Assembly (NCBI GenBank): GCA_910586925.1
Contig: CAJUKG010000006.1
Location: 1 to 64,000 of the forward strand
From: an uncultured Christensenellaceae bacterium
GTDB taxonomy: Bacteria; Bacillota; Clostridia; Christensenellales; Pumilibacteraceae
DNA length: 64,000 nucleotides
Direction of reading: 5' to 3'
Part shown: positions 50,935 through 59,197 of the stretch, one piece after another
Layout: every line of letters starts with the position of its first letter
Numbering within the stretch: the stretch's first letter is position 1
Notes under the pieces: generated by a model
The model's database searches: none
What the model was told of the DNA's origin: nothing
Seen by the model: only the letters and a program-made list of their open reading frames with translations
Translations under genes and position numbers: made by a program

Positions 50935-50956
50935 TGTTTATCCGATTTATCGTTTA

Positions 50957-51397
50957 TCAGTCCTCGCCGTCGCCGTGCTCGTCCTCGTCGGTCGGGTCGG
51001 GGAACTGTGCTTTGTCGTACTCTATGCCGTTTCTGTCGTAGTAGTCTTTGATCGCGGCGCGGATCGCTTCCTCGGCGAGCACCGAGCAGTGCAGTTTGTG
51101 CGCGGGCAATCCGTCGAGAGCTTCGGCGACCGCTTTATTTGTAAGCTCCAACGCCTGTTCTATGGGCTTGCCCTTTATCATTTCGGTAGCCATCGACGAC
51201 GACGCGATCGCACTGCCGCAGCCGAACGTATTGAACTTGACGTCGGTAATGATACCGTCGCTCACCTTGATATAGATTTTCATAATATCGCCGCAACGCG
51301 CGTTACCTACCTCGCCCACGCCGTCGGCGTCGTCGAGCTTTCCGACGTTTCTCGGATTGCGGAAATGATCCATAACTTTTTCGCTGTATAATGCCAT
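50957..51397 (-). CDS. iscU: Iron-sulfur cluster scaffold IscU/NifU
   Basis: 146 residues; GAGGAG before ATG 51397. Fe-S scaffold with the three ligand Cys: GNARCGDIMKIYIK (about 35), FGCGSAIASSSMATE (about 60) and HCSVLAEEAI (about 103). It assembles [2Fe-2S]/[4Fe-4S] clusters with sulfur from the desulfurase encoded 35 bases upstream. The C-terminus has an additional acidic tail of about 20 residues (DPTDEDEHGDGED), typical of the Clostridia NifU-like form. Confidence 0.95.
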   Translation of the reverse strand: MALYSEKVMDHFRNPRNVGKLDDADGVGEVGNARCGDIMKIYIKVSDGIITDVKFNTFGCGSAIASSSMATEMIKGKPIEQALELTNKAVAEALDGLPAHKLHCSVLAEEAIRAAIKDYYDRNGIEYDKAQFPDPTDEDEHGDGED

Positions 51398-51432
51398 GAT
51401 TGTTTTCTCCTCGTTTAGTTATACTTGTTTGG

Positions 51433-52632
51433 TTATATCAAATGCGGCTTTTCGCCTTTTTCGAGTTCTTCCCATACGGGCGACATGTTGCGCAGATACT
51501 CCACCACTTCGGGCACCGCTTTCAGCACCGCGTCCACGTCTTTGTCCGTCGTTTCGTCGGACAGACTGAGCCGAAGCGAGCCGTGCGCCACTTCGTGCGG
51601 AAGCCCGAGTGCGAGCAGTACGTGCGACGGGTCGAGCGACCCCGATGTACACGCCGATCCGCTCGACGCGCAAATGCCTCTGTCGTCGAGCAATAAAAGC
51701 AAACCTTCGCCTTCTATTCCCTCGAAGCACATATTTACTATTCCGGGCAACCGCTTTTCTCGGTCGCCGTTGAGCCGACTGTGCGGTATCTTCGACAGCC
51801 CCGCTATCAGCCTGTCGCAAAGCGCGCGTTCTTTTTTCGCGGCTTTCTCCATGCCGTCGCAAGCCTCGTCGAGCGCGGCAGCCATGCCGACGATCCCCGC
51901 GAGATTCTCCGTGCCCGCGCGTCTGCCTCTCTCCTGCGCTCCGCCCTCGATAAACGTCGCGAGCGGCACGCCGCGGCGCACGTACAGCGCGCCCACCCCT
52001 TTCGGACCGTGAAACTTATGCGCGGACAGCGACAGCATATCCACGCCGAGTGCTCTCACGTCCACGGGCACATGCCCGACCGCCTGTACCGCGTCGGTGT
52101 GGAACAAAACTTTTTTCGCTTTGCACACCGCGGCGATCTCCGCTATCGGTTGCACCGTGCCTATTTCGTTATTCGCGAGCATGACGGTGACGAGCGCGGT
52201 GTCGTCGCGGATTGCGCTTTCGACGTCGCTCGGCAAAACCACGCCGTTTTCATGCACCGACAGGTACGTCACCTCGAATCCTTCGCGCTCCAGCTTTTTC
52301 AGCGTGTGCAATATCGCATGGTGCTCGAACGCCGTCGAAACGATATGCTTCTTGCCGCGTTTCGCGCCGTTCGCCGCCGCCGAGCGCAGTGCTTGGTTAT
52401 CAGACTCGCTCCCGCCCGAAGTGAAATATATTTCGGCGGGATCGGCGTTGAGCCGCGCCGCGATACGCGCACGCGCCGCGTCCAAATGCTCTTTCGCACT
52501 CTGCCCCGCGCCGTGAAGGGACGACGGATTACCGTACACCTCGCGATAATACGGCAACATTTCCCGAAGTGCCTTCTCGCTCGTCGCGGTCGTAGCCGCG
52601 TTATCCATATAGATAGTTTTTCTTTGCGCCAC
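51433..52632 (-). CDS. iscS: Cysteine desulfurase
   Basis: 399 residues, GTG start 52632 with a modest AGGA site. Fold-type I PLP enzyme: MDNAATTATSEKAL, FTSGGSESDNQALR, SLSAHKFHGPKGVGALY (PLP Lys) and the mobile-loop Cys in CASSGSACTSGSLDPSH. It removes sulfur from cysteine as an enzyme persulfide for Fe-S clusters and tRNA thiolation. NifS/IscS group; the operon iscS-iscU is the minimal Clostridia ISC set. The promoter lies 45-73 bases upstream. Confidence 0.96.
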   Translation of the reverse strand: MAQRKTIYMDNAATTATSEKALREMLPYYREVYGNPSSLHGAGQSAKEHLDAARARIAARLNADPAEIYFTSGGSESDNQALRSAAANGAKRGKKHIVSTAFEHHAILHTLKKLEREGFEVTYLSVHENGVVLPSDVESAIRDDTALVTVMLANNEIGTVQPIAEIAAVCKAKKVLFHTDAVQAVGHVPVDVRALGVDMLSLSAHKFHGPKGVGALYVRRGVPLATFIEGGAQERGRRAGTENLAGIVGMAAALDEACDGMEKAAKKERALCDRLIAGLSKIPHSRLNGDREKRLPGIVNMCFEGIEGEGLLLLLDDRGICASSGSACTSGSLDPSHVLLALGLPHEVAHGSLRLSLSDETTDKDVDAVLKAVPEVVEYLRNMSPVWEELEKGEKPHLI

Positions 52633-52676
52633 TGTTTTTAATTCCTATAAGTTCAGTATGAATTAGTCACGTATTT

Positions 52677-52705
52677 ATTATAAGCATTACGTGCAAATTT
52701 GTCAA
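52677..52705 (-). promoter_or_regulatory. iscS-iscU promoter
   Basis: Minus strand TTGACA (52705-52700), 17 bases, TATAAT (52682-52677). The sequence downstream (GTGACTAATTCATAC) is an imperfect dyad that could bind an Rrf2-type regulator. Confidence 0.85.
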
Positions 52706-52784
52706 TAAAATTATGCGCATTGCAAAAATTTTTTTAGCCGAAGTTCGGTTTTACAAGACGCGCGACGATCCGCCGCAAACGCAA

Positions 52785-52812
52785 AAACGGCTAAACCGAA
52801 GTTTAACCGTTT
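52785..52812 (-). terminator. Terminator of the small membrane gene
   Basis: AAACGGTTAAAC-TTCG-GTTTAGCCGTTT on the minus strand, UUCG tetraloop, followed by TTGCG after a T run of five. Confidence 0.9.
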
Positions 52813-52894
52813 CGTGCTATTGATTTGTATTTGGAATTCAATTAAGCGTGCATCTACACGGCTTACCGATATTCCGTCGGTTGAGGGTGATTGT

Positions 52895-53116
52895 TTACAG
52901 CGGCAACAAACGAAGAATGTGCTTGCTTACAATCATGAAAATGAGGTCGAGAATCCAGACGATCGTGAAACCGAAAATCAGTCTGACAAGCCCGGCAACG
53001 ATTTTGCCCTCGGAGAATCTGGTGAGCCAGCCGCATACCCAAGCGGTAATGGGAATGATCGCCAGAATGACGCTTACAATGTAAGGCAGTCCGAAGTAAT
53101 CACCTTTCTTTGCCAT
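52895..53116 (-). CDS. Small two-helix membrane protein (YqaE/Pmp3-like topology)
   Basis: 73 residues, AAAGGAG upstream. Two hydrophobic helices (about 12-32, YIVSVILAIIPITAWVCGWL; and 42-63, VRLIFGFTIVWILDLIFMIV) with a short basic loop. Such proteins are common in Clostridia; the function is unknown, perhaps membrane stress adaptation. Own promoter and terminator, so it is a monocistronic unit. Confidence 0.8.
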   Translation of the reverse strand: MAKKGDYFGLPYIVSVILAIIPITAWVCGWLTRFSEGKIVAGLVRLIFGFTIVWILDLIFMIVSKHILRLLPL

Positions 53117-53149
53117 GTTAGTACACTCCTTTTTTTATTTTATATGTTC

Positions 53150-53178
53150 ATTATACTAAATATATTCCGACCTGTCAA
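53150..53178 (-). promoter_or_regulatory. Promoter of the small membrane protein gene
   Basis: Minus strand TTGACA (53178-53173), 17 bases, TATAAT (53155-53150). Confidence 0.9.
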
Positions 53179-53345
53179 GTACATTTCCGCAAAATTTCCC
53201 GCCCCGTCGCAATAATTCCGCTTTTCGTCACATATCGCACAATTAACTCCGTCAAACGGTCGCATGTGAGGAATTTCCCCGCCGCGCCGATGCGCGCATC
53301 GGTTATAAAATCGTACCCGAACGCGTTCGAAATTATCGGTTGTAC

Positions 53346-53374
53346 TTGACAGTGCCGAATATTTGTGTTAAACT
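53346..53374 (+). promoter_or_regulatory. Promoter of the third GH3 gene
   Basis: TTGACA (53346-53351), 17 bases, TAAACT (53369-53374). Start near 53381, just after the first ATG of the ORF (53378), so that ATG cannot be used from this promoter. Confidence 0.7.
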
Positions 53375-53467
53375 GTTATGGGTAGTTATAAAATACTGCC
53401 GTTTATGCGAAACGGCGACGCTTTACGCCCGCTTTACTCGAAAATAACGATTCGGAAAATCTACGGC

Positions 53468-55822
53468 ATGATAATTGACGCGGAAACACTCGATATAGAA
53501 AAAACCTTGGCGTATCTGACGCTCGAGGAAAAACTGCGGCTGCTCACGGGCGACGGAATGTGGCACACGTTCGGCGCGGGCGAGCTTCCGCGCGTTCGCA
53601 TGTCCGACGGACCGAACGGACTGCGCATGACGAACGGTGCGACGTCGTCCGCCGTGCCGTCCACCTGCTACCCCACTCTCGGCATGCTCGCCAACAGCTG
53701 GGACCCCGCGCTCATGTACAGCATAGGCGTCGGCTTGGGACACGAAGCTACCGCTATGGGCGTTAACTTGCTTCTCGCGCCCGGCGTAAACATAAAACGT
53801 CACCCGCTCGGCGGGCGAAACTTCGAATACCTCTCCGAGGACCCGTTGCTTTCGGGCGAACTCGGCAAAGCGTACATCAACGGCGTGCAGGCGACGGGGG
53901 TCGGCGCGTGCGTCAAGCATTTCGCGGCGAACAATCAAGAGGATCGGCGCATGACGTCCGATTCGATAATCGACCCGCGCGCGCTCCGCGAAATCTACCT
54001 AAAGCCGTTCGAGATCGCGCTCGAAGCACAACCCGAGGCGGTCATGTGCGCATACAACAAACTCAACGGCGTGCCCTGCGCCGAAAACAAACAACTGCTC
54101 ACCGACATACTTCGCAACGAATGGGGGTACGACGGAGCGGTGATTTCCGATTGGGGCGCGGTGCGCGACCGCATAGTGTCGCTCGCGGCGGGACTCGATC
54201 TTGCAATGCCCGATTCGCTCGGACTGTTCGAAGGCGACATGCGTACCGCCGTGCTCAACGGCTCGCTGTCCGAAAAAGCAATAGACGACGCGCTTCGCCA
54301 CCTGCTCAAACTTATAGACAACGTGTATCTGGAGCCTTACGGCGACTTCGACGCCGATGCGCACGACAAGCTCGCCTATAATGCCGCCGTCGCAAGTCTT
54401 GTAATGCTCAAGAACGACAGCAATTTTTTACCGCTCACCCGCGACCTTAAGATCCTCGTGTGCGGCGAACTCGCCATGTCTGCGCCCATGCAGGGCGGAG
54501 GCAGTGCGCACGTGTCGCCGCTCCGCTCGCTGTCGCCGCTCGACTCGTTCATCATGCGCGGCATCGACGTCGCCTACTGTCACGGCTATGCGCAGGACGC
54601 GAAGCTCCACGCAAAATACGTCGAGGAAGCGATCGACTGCGCGGCGGACGCCGACGCGGTGATCGTATTCGTCGGACAGCCCGCACCTACCGAGGGCGTC
54701 GACCGCGATACGCTCGATTTGCCCGAAGAACAAAACAATCTGATAGCGAAGCTCACCGCGGCGGGGCACCGCGTGGGCGTAGTCGTATGCGGCGCGGGTC
54801 CCGTCGCCATGCCGTGGATAAACCGCGTGCGCAGTATCATATACTCGGGACTCAACGGTCAGAACGGCGCACTCGCCGCCGTCGACGCGCTTTACGGCAG
54901 AATAAACCCGCACGGCAAGCTCGCCGAAACTTTCCCCGCCGACCTTTCGGACATAGGCACCGATTTCGGCGGCGAACGAGTAACGTACCGCGAAAGCATA
55001 TTCGTCGGCTACCGCTATTACGACGCGATCGACCGCCGCCCGCTTTTTCCGTTCGGGCACGGACTGTCGTTCAGCGAAGTGTCTTACGACGACGCCAAGC
55101 TCCGCCATGCCGGCGACGGCACGCTCGAAGCGGTGATAACTCTTACCAACAAATCGGTACGCGATACTTACGAAATAGTACAGGTGTATGCATCCGACCG
55201 CACGGGAAAAGTGCTGTGCGCAAAAAAACAACTCGCGGGATTCGTAAAAGCGTTTGTGGAAGGTCAGACCACCGTCACCGTCACCGTGCCGCTCAAAAAA
55301 TCGGCATTCGAGTTTTTCGACGTCGCGACGGGCAAGTTCGCAACCCCGAGCGGCGAGTTCGCCGTCCTCGTCGGCGCGAGCAGTACCGACATAAAGTTCA
55401 CGCTCATGACCGAAATCGCGGGCGACTTTACCGATACGCGGACTTTCCCCGCCGCGTATTCGATACCGCACCGCGCCAAGATCGCCGACGCAGACTTTGA
55501 AAAGCTGTACGGCGGTCCTCTCCCGCTCCCGACCGTACCGCCCAAGAAAGGCGAATACACGCTCGGCAACAGCATTTCCGACATAAAGTCCACACTGCCC
55601 GGCAAGATAGCCGAGCTTATCGTCATGCGCCGCGCAAAATCGACGGGCGACCCGACGAGCGCGGAATACCGCGCATTCGTCGCGAACGCAATGCACACCC
55701 CGCTGTCATCCGTCGCGGCTATGTCCGACGGCGCAATGCCGCTCCGCACCGCGCGCGGAATAGTGGAAATGGCAAACGGACATTTCTTCAAGGGCTTGAA
55801 ACTCCTGCTGTCCAAGCATTAG
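53468..55822 (+). CDS. Cytoplasmic GH3 beta-glycosidase, normal domain order
   Basis: 784 residues from the likely start ATG 53468 (MIIDAETLDIEKTL); earlier in-frame ATGs at 53378 and 53405 precede or crowd the transcript start. No signal peptide. Catalytic barrel first: LTLEEKLRLLTGDGMWHT, VRMSDGPNGLRM, GRNFEYLSEDP, VKHFAANNQEDRRM and nucleophile Asp in AVISDWGAVRD. The C-domain follows (GQPAPTEGVDRDTLDLPEEQ) with an Fn3 domain, then an additional helical C-terminus of about 100 residues (SISDIKSTLPGKIAEL, PLSSVAAMS). It hydrolyses imported beta-glucosides or xylosides. Start position is uncertain. Confidence 0.92.
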   Translation: MIIDAETLDIEKTLAYLTLEEKLRLLTGDGMWHTFGAGELPRVRMSDGPNGLRMTNGATSSAVPSTCYPTLGMLANSWDPALMYSIGVGLGHEATAMGVNLLLAPGVNIKRHPLGGRNFEYLSEDPLLSGELGKAYINGVQATGVGACVKHFAANNQEDRRMTSDSIIDPRALREIYLKPFEIALEAQPEAVMCAYNKLNGVPCAENKQLLTDILRNEWGYDGAVISDWGAVRDRIVSLAAGLDLAMPDSLGLFEGDMRTAVLNGSLSEKAIDDALRHLLKLIDNVYLEPYGDFDADAHDKLAYNAAVASLVMLKNDSNFLPLTRDLKILVCGELAMSAPMQGGGSAHVSPLRSLSPLDSFIMRGIDVAYCHGYAQDAKLHAKYVEEAIDCAADADAVIVFVGQPAPTEGVDRDTLDLPEEQNNLIAKLTAAGHRVGVVVCGAGPVAMPWINRVRSIIYSGLNGQNGALAAVDALYGRINPHGKLAETFPADLSDIGTDFGGERVTYRESIFVGYRYYDAIDRRPLFPFGHGLSFSEVSYDDAKLRHAGDGTLEAVITLTNKSVRDTYEIVQVYASDRTGKVLCAKKQLAGFVKAFVEGQTTVTVTVPLKKSAFEFFDVATGKFATPSGEFAVLVGASSTDIKFTLMTEIAGDFTDTRTFPAAYSIPHRAKIADADFEKLYGGPLPLPTVPPKKGEYTLGNSISDIKSTLPGKIAELIVMRRAKSTGDPTSAEYRAFVANAMHTPLSSVAAMSDGAMPLRTARGIVEMANGHFFKGLKLLLSKH

Positions 55823-55853
55823 ACGAAACCCGCGAAACCATTTCTTCGCGAAA

Positions 55854-55882
55854 GTCGCCGAGCATAGGAACGCCTCGGCGAC
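55854..55882. terminator. Hairpin between GH3 and the RelA/SpoT-like gene
   Basis: GTCGCCGAG (55854-55862)/CTCGGCGAC (55874-55882), preceded by a second stem CGCGAA/TTCGCG. No T run follows, so readthrough into the next genes is possible. Confidence 0.45.
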
Positions 55883-55931
55883 GACATTCCCCCGCCGTTC
55901 CGAAAATAACAACACGACAAAGAACGATACC

Positions 55932-57227
55932 ATGAGCAAATTAGACGTATTCGAGTACATAGAAACGGCGGCGGCGACGCTCGACGCCAACCTCGTCGGG
56001 TTCACGCACGCGGCGGAGAAGCTGACCGAATTTCTGACCGCGCGGTTCGGCGAAATAGACGTCACGATAGGCGTGACTTCGCGCATAAAGACGCGCGACA
56101 GTCTTAAAGAAAAAATCCTGCGCAACAACCTGTACCGCGAAGCCCCCGCCGACCGCATCGTGTTCGAAATGCACGACATAATCGGCGTCAAGCTCGAATG
56201 TCGGTTTTTCAAAGACGAGAAATACCTCTACGAAAAGATACGCGAAGTATTCTCCATGCAGCTCGAGGACGGCATGTTCTGCCCGCCCGACAAAAAAGCG
56301 GTGCGGCTCAATTTGGGCGTGCCGCAACCCGAACTGCAGAAGAACGGCTACAGCATTTACCGTATCGACGGCAAAGTAACATACGCTAGCGAACAGTACA
56401 ATTTCGAATTGCAGATAAAGTCGCTCGTAAACAGCTTCTGGTCGGAAATCGAGCACAAACTCATCTATAAGAACAATCGACTCAATCAGTTCGACAGTTT
56501 GATGAAAGAAATGCTCGACTCCACGCACGAAAGTCTTTCGGGCATCGACCATCAGTTGAGCTTGATATTCGACCGCGTTTCCGACAACACCATGCACAAC
56601 CAACAGGAACAGATCCGCAGCATGATAGCTCTCGGACTCAACGAGATGTATACCGCCATCATTCGCGCGAACACGGGCGTATCGGTATCTATCGGCGAAT
56701 ACTCGCAGTCGATAGTGGACTACCTGCTCACCGCCTCGTCGTACACTGGCGAAATGAAAGGCGAGTCGCTACTGAAGTCGTTCGCGACGAAGATCTCCCG
56801 CGCTTTCGCCGATGACGACGAAGCGTTAAAAGTGCTCGACAACCTCGGCACGGAGGCAAACTACAGCGGACTGCTGTTCAGTCTGTTGCAATGGATGAAC
56901 CACATGGATTACTCCGCCATTGCTATCGGCGAAGTAATCGAACTCGATATCGACTGCTTCGACGGAATGTACGCCGAAGTCGCGAAGATATTCGTTTCGC
57001 AAATAAACAAAGATTTCTACCTCAATACTTTCTTCCATATATTCTTCTCCATCGAGCGCGGCAGCGACGCCGAGGACTTTTCCGACTACATACGCTACTA
57101 CACCGATAAAATCATTGCGGGCAAAACGCAGGCGCAGATATATCGCACCATTTCCCGCCTCGCCGAGATACCCGCGAACAAACTTCCGCTCACCGCGACG
57201 ATCGAAATGCTCGCGGAGCTTGTGTAA
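55932..57227 (+). CDS. Divergent RelA/SpoT-type nucleotide synthetase
   Basis: 431 residues. RelA/SpoT synthetase core at about 30-185: SRIKTRDSLKEKILR, HDIIGVKLECRFFKDEK, QKNGYSIYRIDGK and FELQIKSLVNSFWSEIEHKLIYK, matching the family's Arg-x-Lys, Asp-x-x-Gly-Ile-Arg, Asn-Gly-Tyr and Glu-x-Gln...Glu-His elements. Key substitutions: Lys for Arg after the Gly, and no His after NGY. No HD hydrolase, TGS or ACT domain; instead about 240 residues of helical C-terminus. Such single-domain proteins make (p)ppGpp or, in toxSAS toxins, modify tRNA or make ppApp. Seven bases upstream of an HTH gene. Confidence 0.8.
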   Translation: MSKLDVFEYIETAAATLDANLVGFTHAAEKLTEFLTARFGEIDVTIGVTSRIKTRDSLKEKILRNNLYREAPADRIVFEMHDIIGVKLECRFFKDEKYLYEKIREVFSMQLEDGMFCPPDKKAVRLNLGVPQPELQKNGYSIYRIDGKVTYASEQYNFELQIKSLVNSFWSEIEHKLIYKNNRLNQFDSLMKEMLDSTHESLSGIDHQLSLIFDRVSDNTMHNQQEQIRSMIALGLNEMYTAIIRANTGVSVSIGEYSQSIVDYLLTASSYTGEMKGESLLKSFATKISRAFADDDEALKVLDNLGTEANYSGLLFSLLQWMNHMDYSAIAIGEVIELDIDCFDGMYAEVAKIFVSQINKDFYLNTFFHIFFSIERGSDAEDFSDYIRYYTDKIIAGKTQAQIYRTISRLAEIPANKLPLTATIEMLAELV

Positions 57228-57234
57228 CGCCGCC

Positions 57235-57588
57235 ATGAAAACTATCAAAACGCCATATATAGATTGGAACGCGACGGCGGACAATCTCAAACTGTTGCGC
57301 TGCGACAATATCCCGCTGCGTCGGCACGTATGCAACGCGCTCGGCACTTCGCGCGGCAACTGCGGCGGGGATTGCGACAAGTGCACTTTCGACATGGATA
57401 TGCACGTCAGCCAAAAAGAACTCGCCCGCGTCATGGGCGTGACCGAACACATGATAATAAATTGGGAATCGGGGCGCAGCAAACCTCGGCTCGAGTACCT
57501 GCTCATGTATGCCATGCTCTGCGAAACGGACTTCATGAACGTGATAGTCCTCGCCCGATCGCGCACCGAAACCCGCGAACGCGATTGA
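57235..57588 (+). CDS. HTH protein with Cys cluster, partner of the RelA/SpoT-like gene
   Basis: 117 residues from ATG 57235, the first start after the upstream stop. Residues 35-50 hold CNALGTSRGNCGGDCDKC, four Cys likely to bind zinc. Residues 55-95 are an Xre-type helix-turn-helix (SQKELARVMGVTEHMIINWESGRSKPRLEYLLMY). It may be the antitoxin and autoregulator of the preceding protein or a transcription factor sensing its product. Followed by a strong terminator, which closes the two-gene unit. Confidence 0.8.
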   Translation: MKTIKTPYIDWNATADNLKLLRCDNIPLRRHVCNALGTSRGNCGGDCDKCTFDMDMHVSQKELARVMGVTEHMIINWESGRSKPRLEYLLMYAMLCETDFMNVIVLARSRTETRERD

Positions 57589-57606
57589 CCCGAAAGAATA
57601 AAGCAC

Positions 57607-57641
57607 GCAAAACCGCCGCTTGATATAAGCGGCGGTTTTGC
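57607..57641. terminator. Bidirectional terminator
   Basis: GCAAAACCGCCGCTT-GATAT-AAGCGGCGGTTTTGC, a perfect 15-bp stem between convergent transcripts. Confidence 0.95.
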
Positions 57642-57659
57642 GTTTTGCAATATCCTATT

Positions 57660-58139
57660 TTAATACTTCGCCAAGAACTCCGCGACCGACATTGCGCCCT
57701 TGTCTACGGCAAGGAACTTGTCGTTGAACTCGTCAACCATGGATACGCCGAGCCCTATCATATAGCGGAACAATTCTTCGCCGATAATGCTGTCGAGGAA
57801 GCTCGTCGTCACCTTGAAGATGATTTCGCCCGTTTGGAAATTGTAGTCGAAGTTGCCGTCCACCATGCGGTAGTTGGCGCGCGAAACGACGACCGCGCCG
57901 TCCACACGCTTTTCTTCCGAGAATGCAAACGGCATTTTCGACATGAGCCGTATGAGCTGACGGTCGACGTCCATGAACATTACGAACTGCATGGGCAGAT
58001 CGTCACCCGTGAAGCTGAAAAGAATGACGTAATCGCCGTCTTTGTCTTTACCCTCTTTCGAGTAGTGAAAATCCATTTTGTCGAGCATAACGCAAAGCTG
58101 CTCGTATACTTCCGCCGCGCGCTTTTCTTTATCTTGCAT
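57660..58139 (-). CDS. YbjN-domain protein (copy 2)
   Basis: 159 residues, GGAGG-like site upstream. YbjN fold: FSFTGDDLPMQFVMFMDVDRQLIRLMSKMPF and the late YMIGLGVSMVDEFNDKFLAV. No catalytic motif; the family behaves like type III secretion chaperone-fold proteins and is linked to stress responses. It is a tandem paralogue of the gene at 58149 (nine bases upstream), sharing the pattern (P...V.vD...q.....S.MPF). Confidence 0.85.
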   Translation of the reverse strand: MQDKEKRAAEVYEQLCVMLDKMDFHYSKEGKDKDGDYVILFSFTGDDLPMQFVMFMDVDRQLIRLMSKMPFAFSEEKRVDGAVVVSRANYRMVDGNFDYNFQTGEIIFKVTTSFLDSIIGEELFRYMIGLGVSMVDEFNDKFLAVDKGAMSVAEFLAKY

Positions 58140-58148
58140 GATTACCTC

Positions 58149-58625
58149 CTATTTTATGAACTTTGTGATTTGGTCGATCTTGAGCTTGCCTTCCACCACG
58201 AACAGGAACTTGTCGTTGTAACTGTCCACGATAGACAACGCCGCATCAATCATGTAGTCGAACACTTGACGGCTCAAGAGGCTCTCTTTGAACGATGCCG
58301 TGATACGGAATACGAGATGCCCGTCCTCCACGTCGTAATCGAATCCGCCGTCCACGATCCCGCAGTTTGCGCAAGCCACGGCGACCGCCATGGGGATACG
58401 CATATCCTCGGGAATATCGAACGGCATCGACGAATACATCATGACGAGCTGACGCTCGGCGTCAACGCGAATATCTATCGGCATGGGAATATCCTCGCCG
58501 TTCACCGCCGAACTGATGCTAAGCGCGTCCTCGTCCTTGTCGTACGTCCAATGCCGATTTTCGAACATGTCGCAAACGAATTTGAACTCGGTTTTTGCCA
58601 ATTTCATTTTATCTACTTCTGCCAT
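58149..58625 (-). CDS. YbjN-domain protein (copy 1)
   Basis: 158 residues from ATG 58625, with GGAGGAGG just upstream (the longer ORF start at 58745 lies in the promoter). SSAVNGEDIPMPIDIRVDAERQLVMMYSSMPF and FDYMIDAALSIVDSYNDKFLFV align with the neighbour, so the two arose by duplication. They are probably heterodimer partners. Soluble, no signal sequence. Confidence 0.85.
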   Translation of the reverse strand: MAEVDKMKLAKTEFKFVCDMFENRHWTYDKDEDALSISSAVNGEDIPMPIDIRVDAERQLVMMYSSMPFDIPEDMRIPMAVAVACANCGIVDGGFDYDVEDGHLVFRITASFKESLLSRQVFDYMIDAALSIVDSYNDKFLFVVEGKLKIDQITKFIK

Positions 58626-58716
58626 AATATTACCTCCTCCGATAATACTTCGCTGCCGCGTTTTACGGGCAACGGCTTGTCGGTCATTTTCGTATATTTC
58701 CAAACAACGCACGTAT

Positions 58717-58745
58717 ATTCTATCATACGGTACACGCGCTGTCAA
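58717..58745 (-). promoter_or_regulatory. Promoter of the YbjN pair
   Basis: Minus strand TTGACA (58745-58740), 17 bases, TAGAAT (58722-58717). Confidence 0.85.
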
Positions 58746-58806
58746 CCTTTTTCACGAACTTTTCATCTTCCCGTTCCGCCGAAATACCCACCGTAAATTA
58801 TATGTA

Positions 58807-58835
58807 TTGACAGCGCGCGCAAAGTATGATACAAT
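58807..58835 (+). promoter_or_regulatory. Promoter of the DUF4190-PstS-like pair
   Basis: TTGACA (58807-58812), 17 bases, TACAAT (58830-58835). The ribosome site GGAGG begins at 58844, almost at the transcript 5' end. Confidence 0.9.
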
Positions 58836-58854
58836 AAAATAACGGAGGTGCGTC

Positions 58855-59196
58855 ATGCCAGAAAACGAGGGAAACAACGGCGAAAAAGAGAAAAAGCGAT
58901 TACCGCTATACGTTACCGCTCTCATAATCGAAGGCGCGTCCGCCGCCGCTTTTCTCTTGGCGGCAGTTTCTGTTTTTCTTCCCGGCGTGTTTCTGATCCT
59001 ATTTTTGCTTTTGGTGCTCGCGGGGCTGATGTTGCCCGTTGTCGGGATCATACTCGGAATAATTTCGCTATGCACGAAAAACCAAACGCGGCGCGGTATC
59101 GCGCTTTCCGTCGTGGCGATACTTCTGCCGATAGCGGCGTTTTCGATAATTATCGTGTTGTTTTCGCAAAACGTGCTCGTTATTTCATTGATGTGA
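58855..59196 (+). CDS. DUF4190-like membrane protein
   Basis: 113 residues; GGAGG at 58844-58848. A hydrophilic Glu/Lys N-terminus, then three helices with small-residue loops (LVLAGLMLPVVGIILGIISL, RRGIALSVVAILLPIAAF), a DUF4190 pattern. Function unknown. The next gene starts after a single base. Confidence 0.8.
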   Translation: MPENEGNNGEKEKKRLPLYVTALIIEGASAAAFLLAAVSVFLPGVFLILFLLLVLAGLMLPVVGIILGIISLCTKNQTRRGIALSVVAILLPIAAFSIIIVLFSQNVLVISLM

Positions 59197-59197
59197 T

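Larger units (their letters stand above)
50596..50956. other. Gap between marR and iscU
   Basis: 361 bases with no gene. It holds the marR leader (about 118 bases), the operator/promoter at 50703-50748, and the iscU terminator at 50901-50934. The rest is unremarkable AT-rich sequence. Confidence 0.75.
53117..53467. other. Divergent promoter region
   Basis: 351 bases between the small membrane gene and the GH3 start. It holds two promoters in opposite directions (53150-53178 minus, 53346-53374 plus) and a palindrome CCGATGCGCGCATCGG near 53288-53303. The first 30 codons of the plus ORF (from 53378) may be untranslated leader. Confidence 0.65.

Noticed and set aside
53378..53467. GH3 start at the first ATG (53378)
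   Set aside because: It lies four bases after the -10 box, upstream of the expected transcript start, and the added 30 residues have no GH3 homology.
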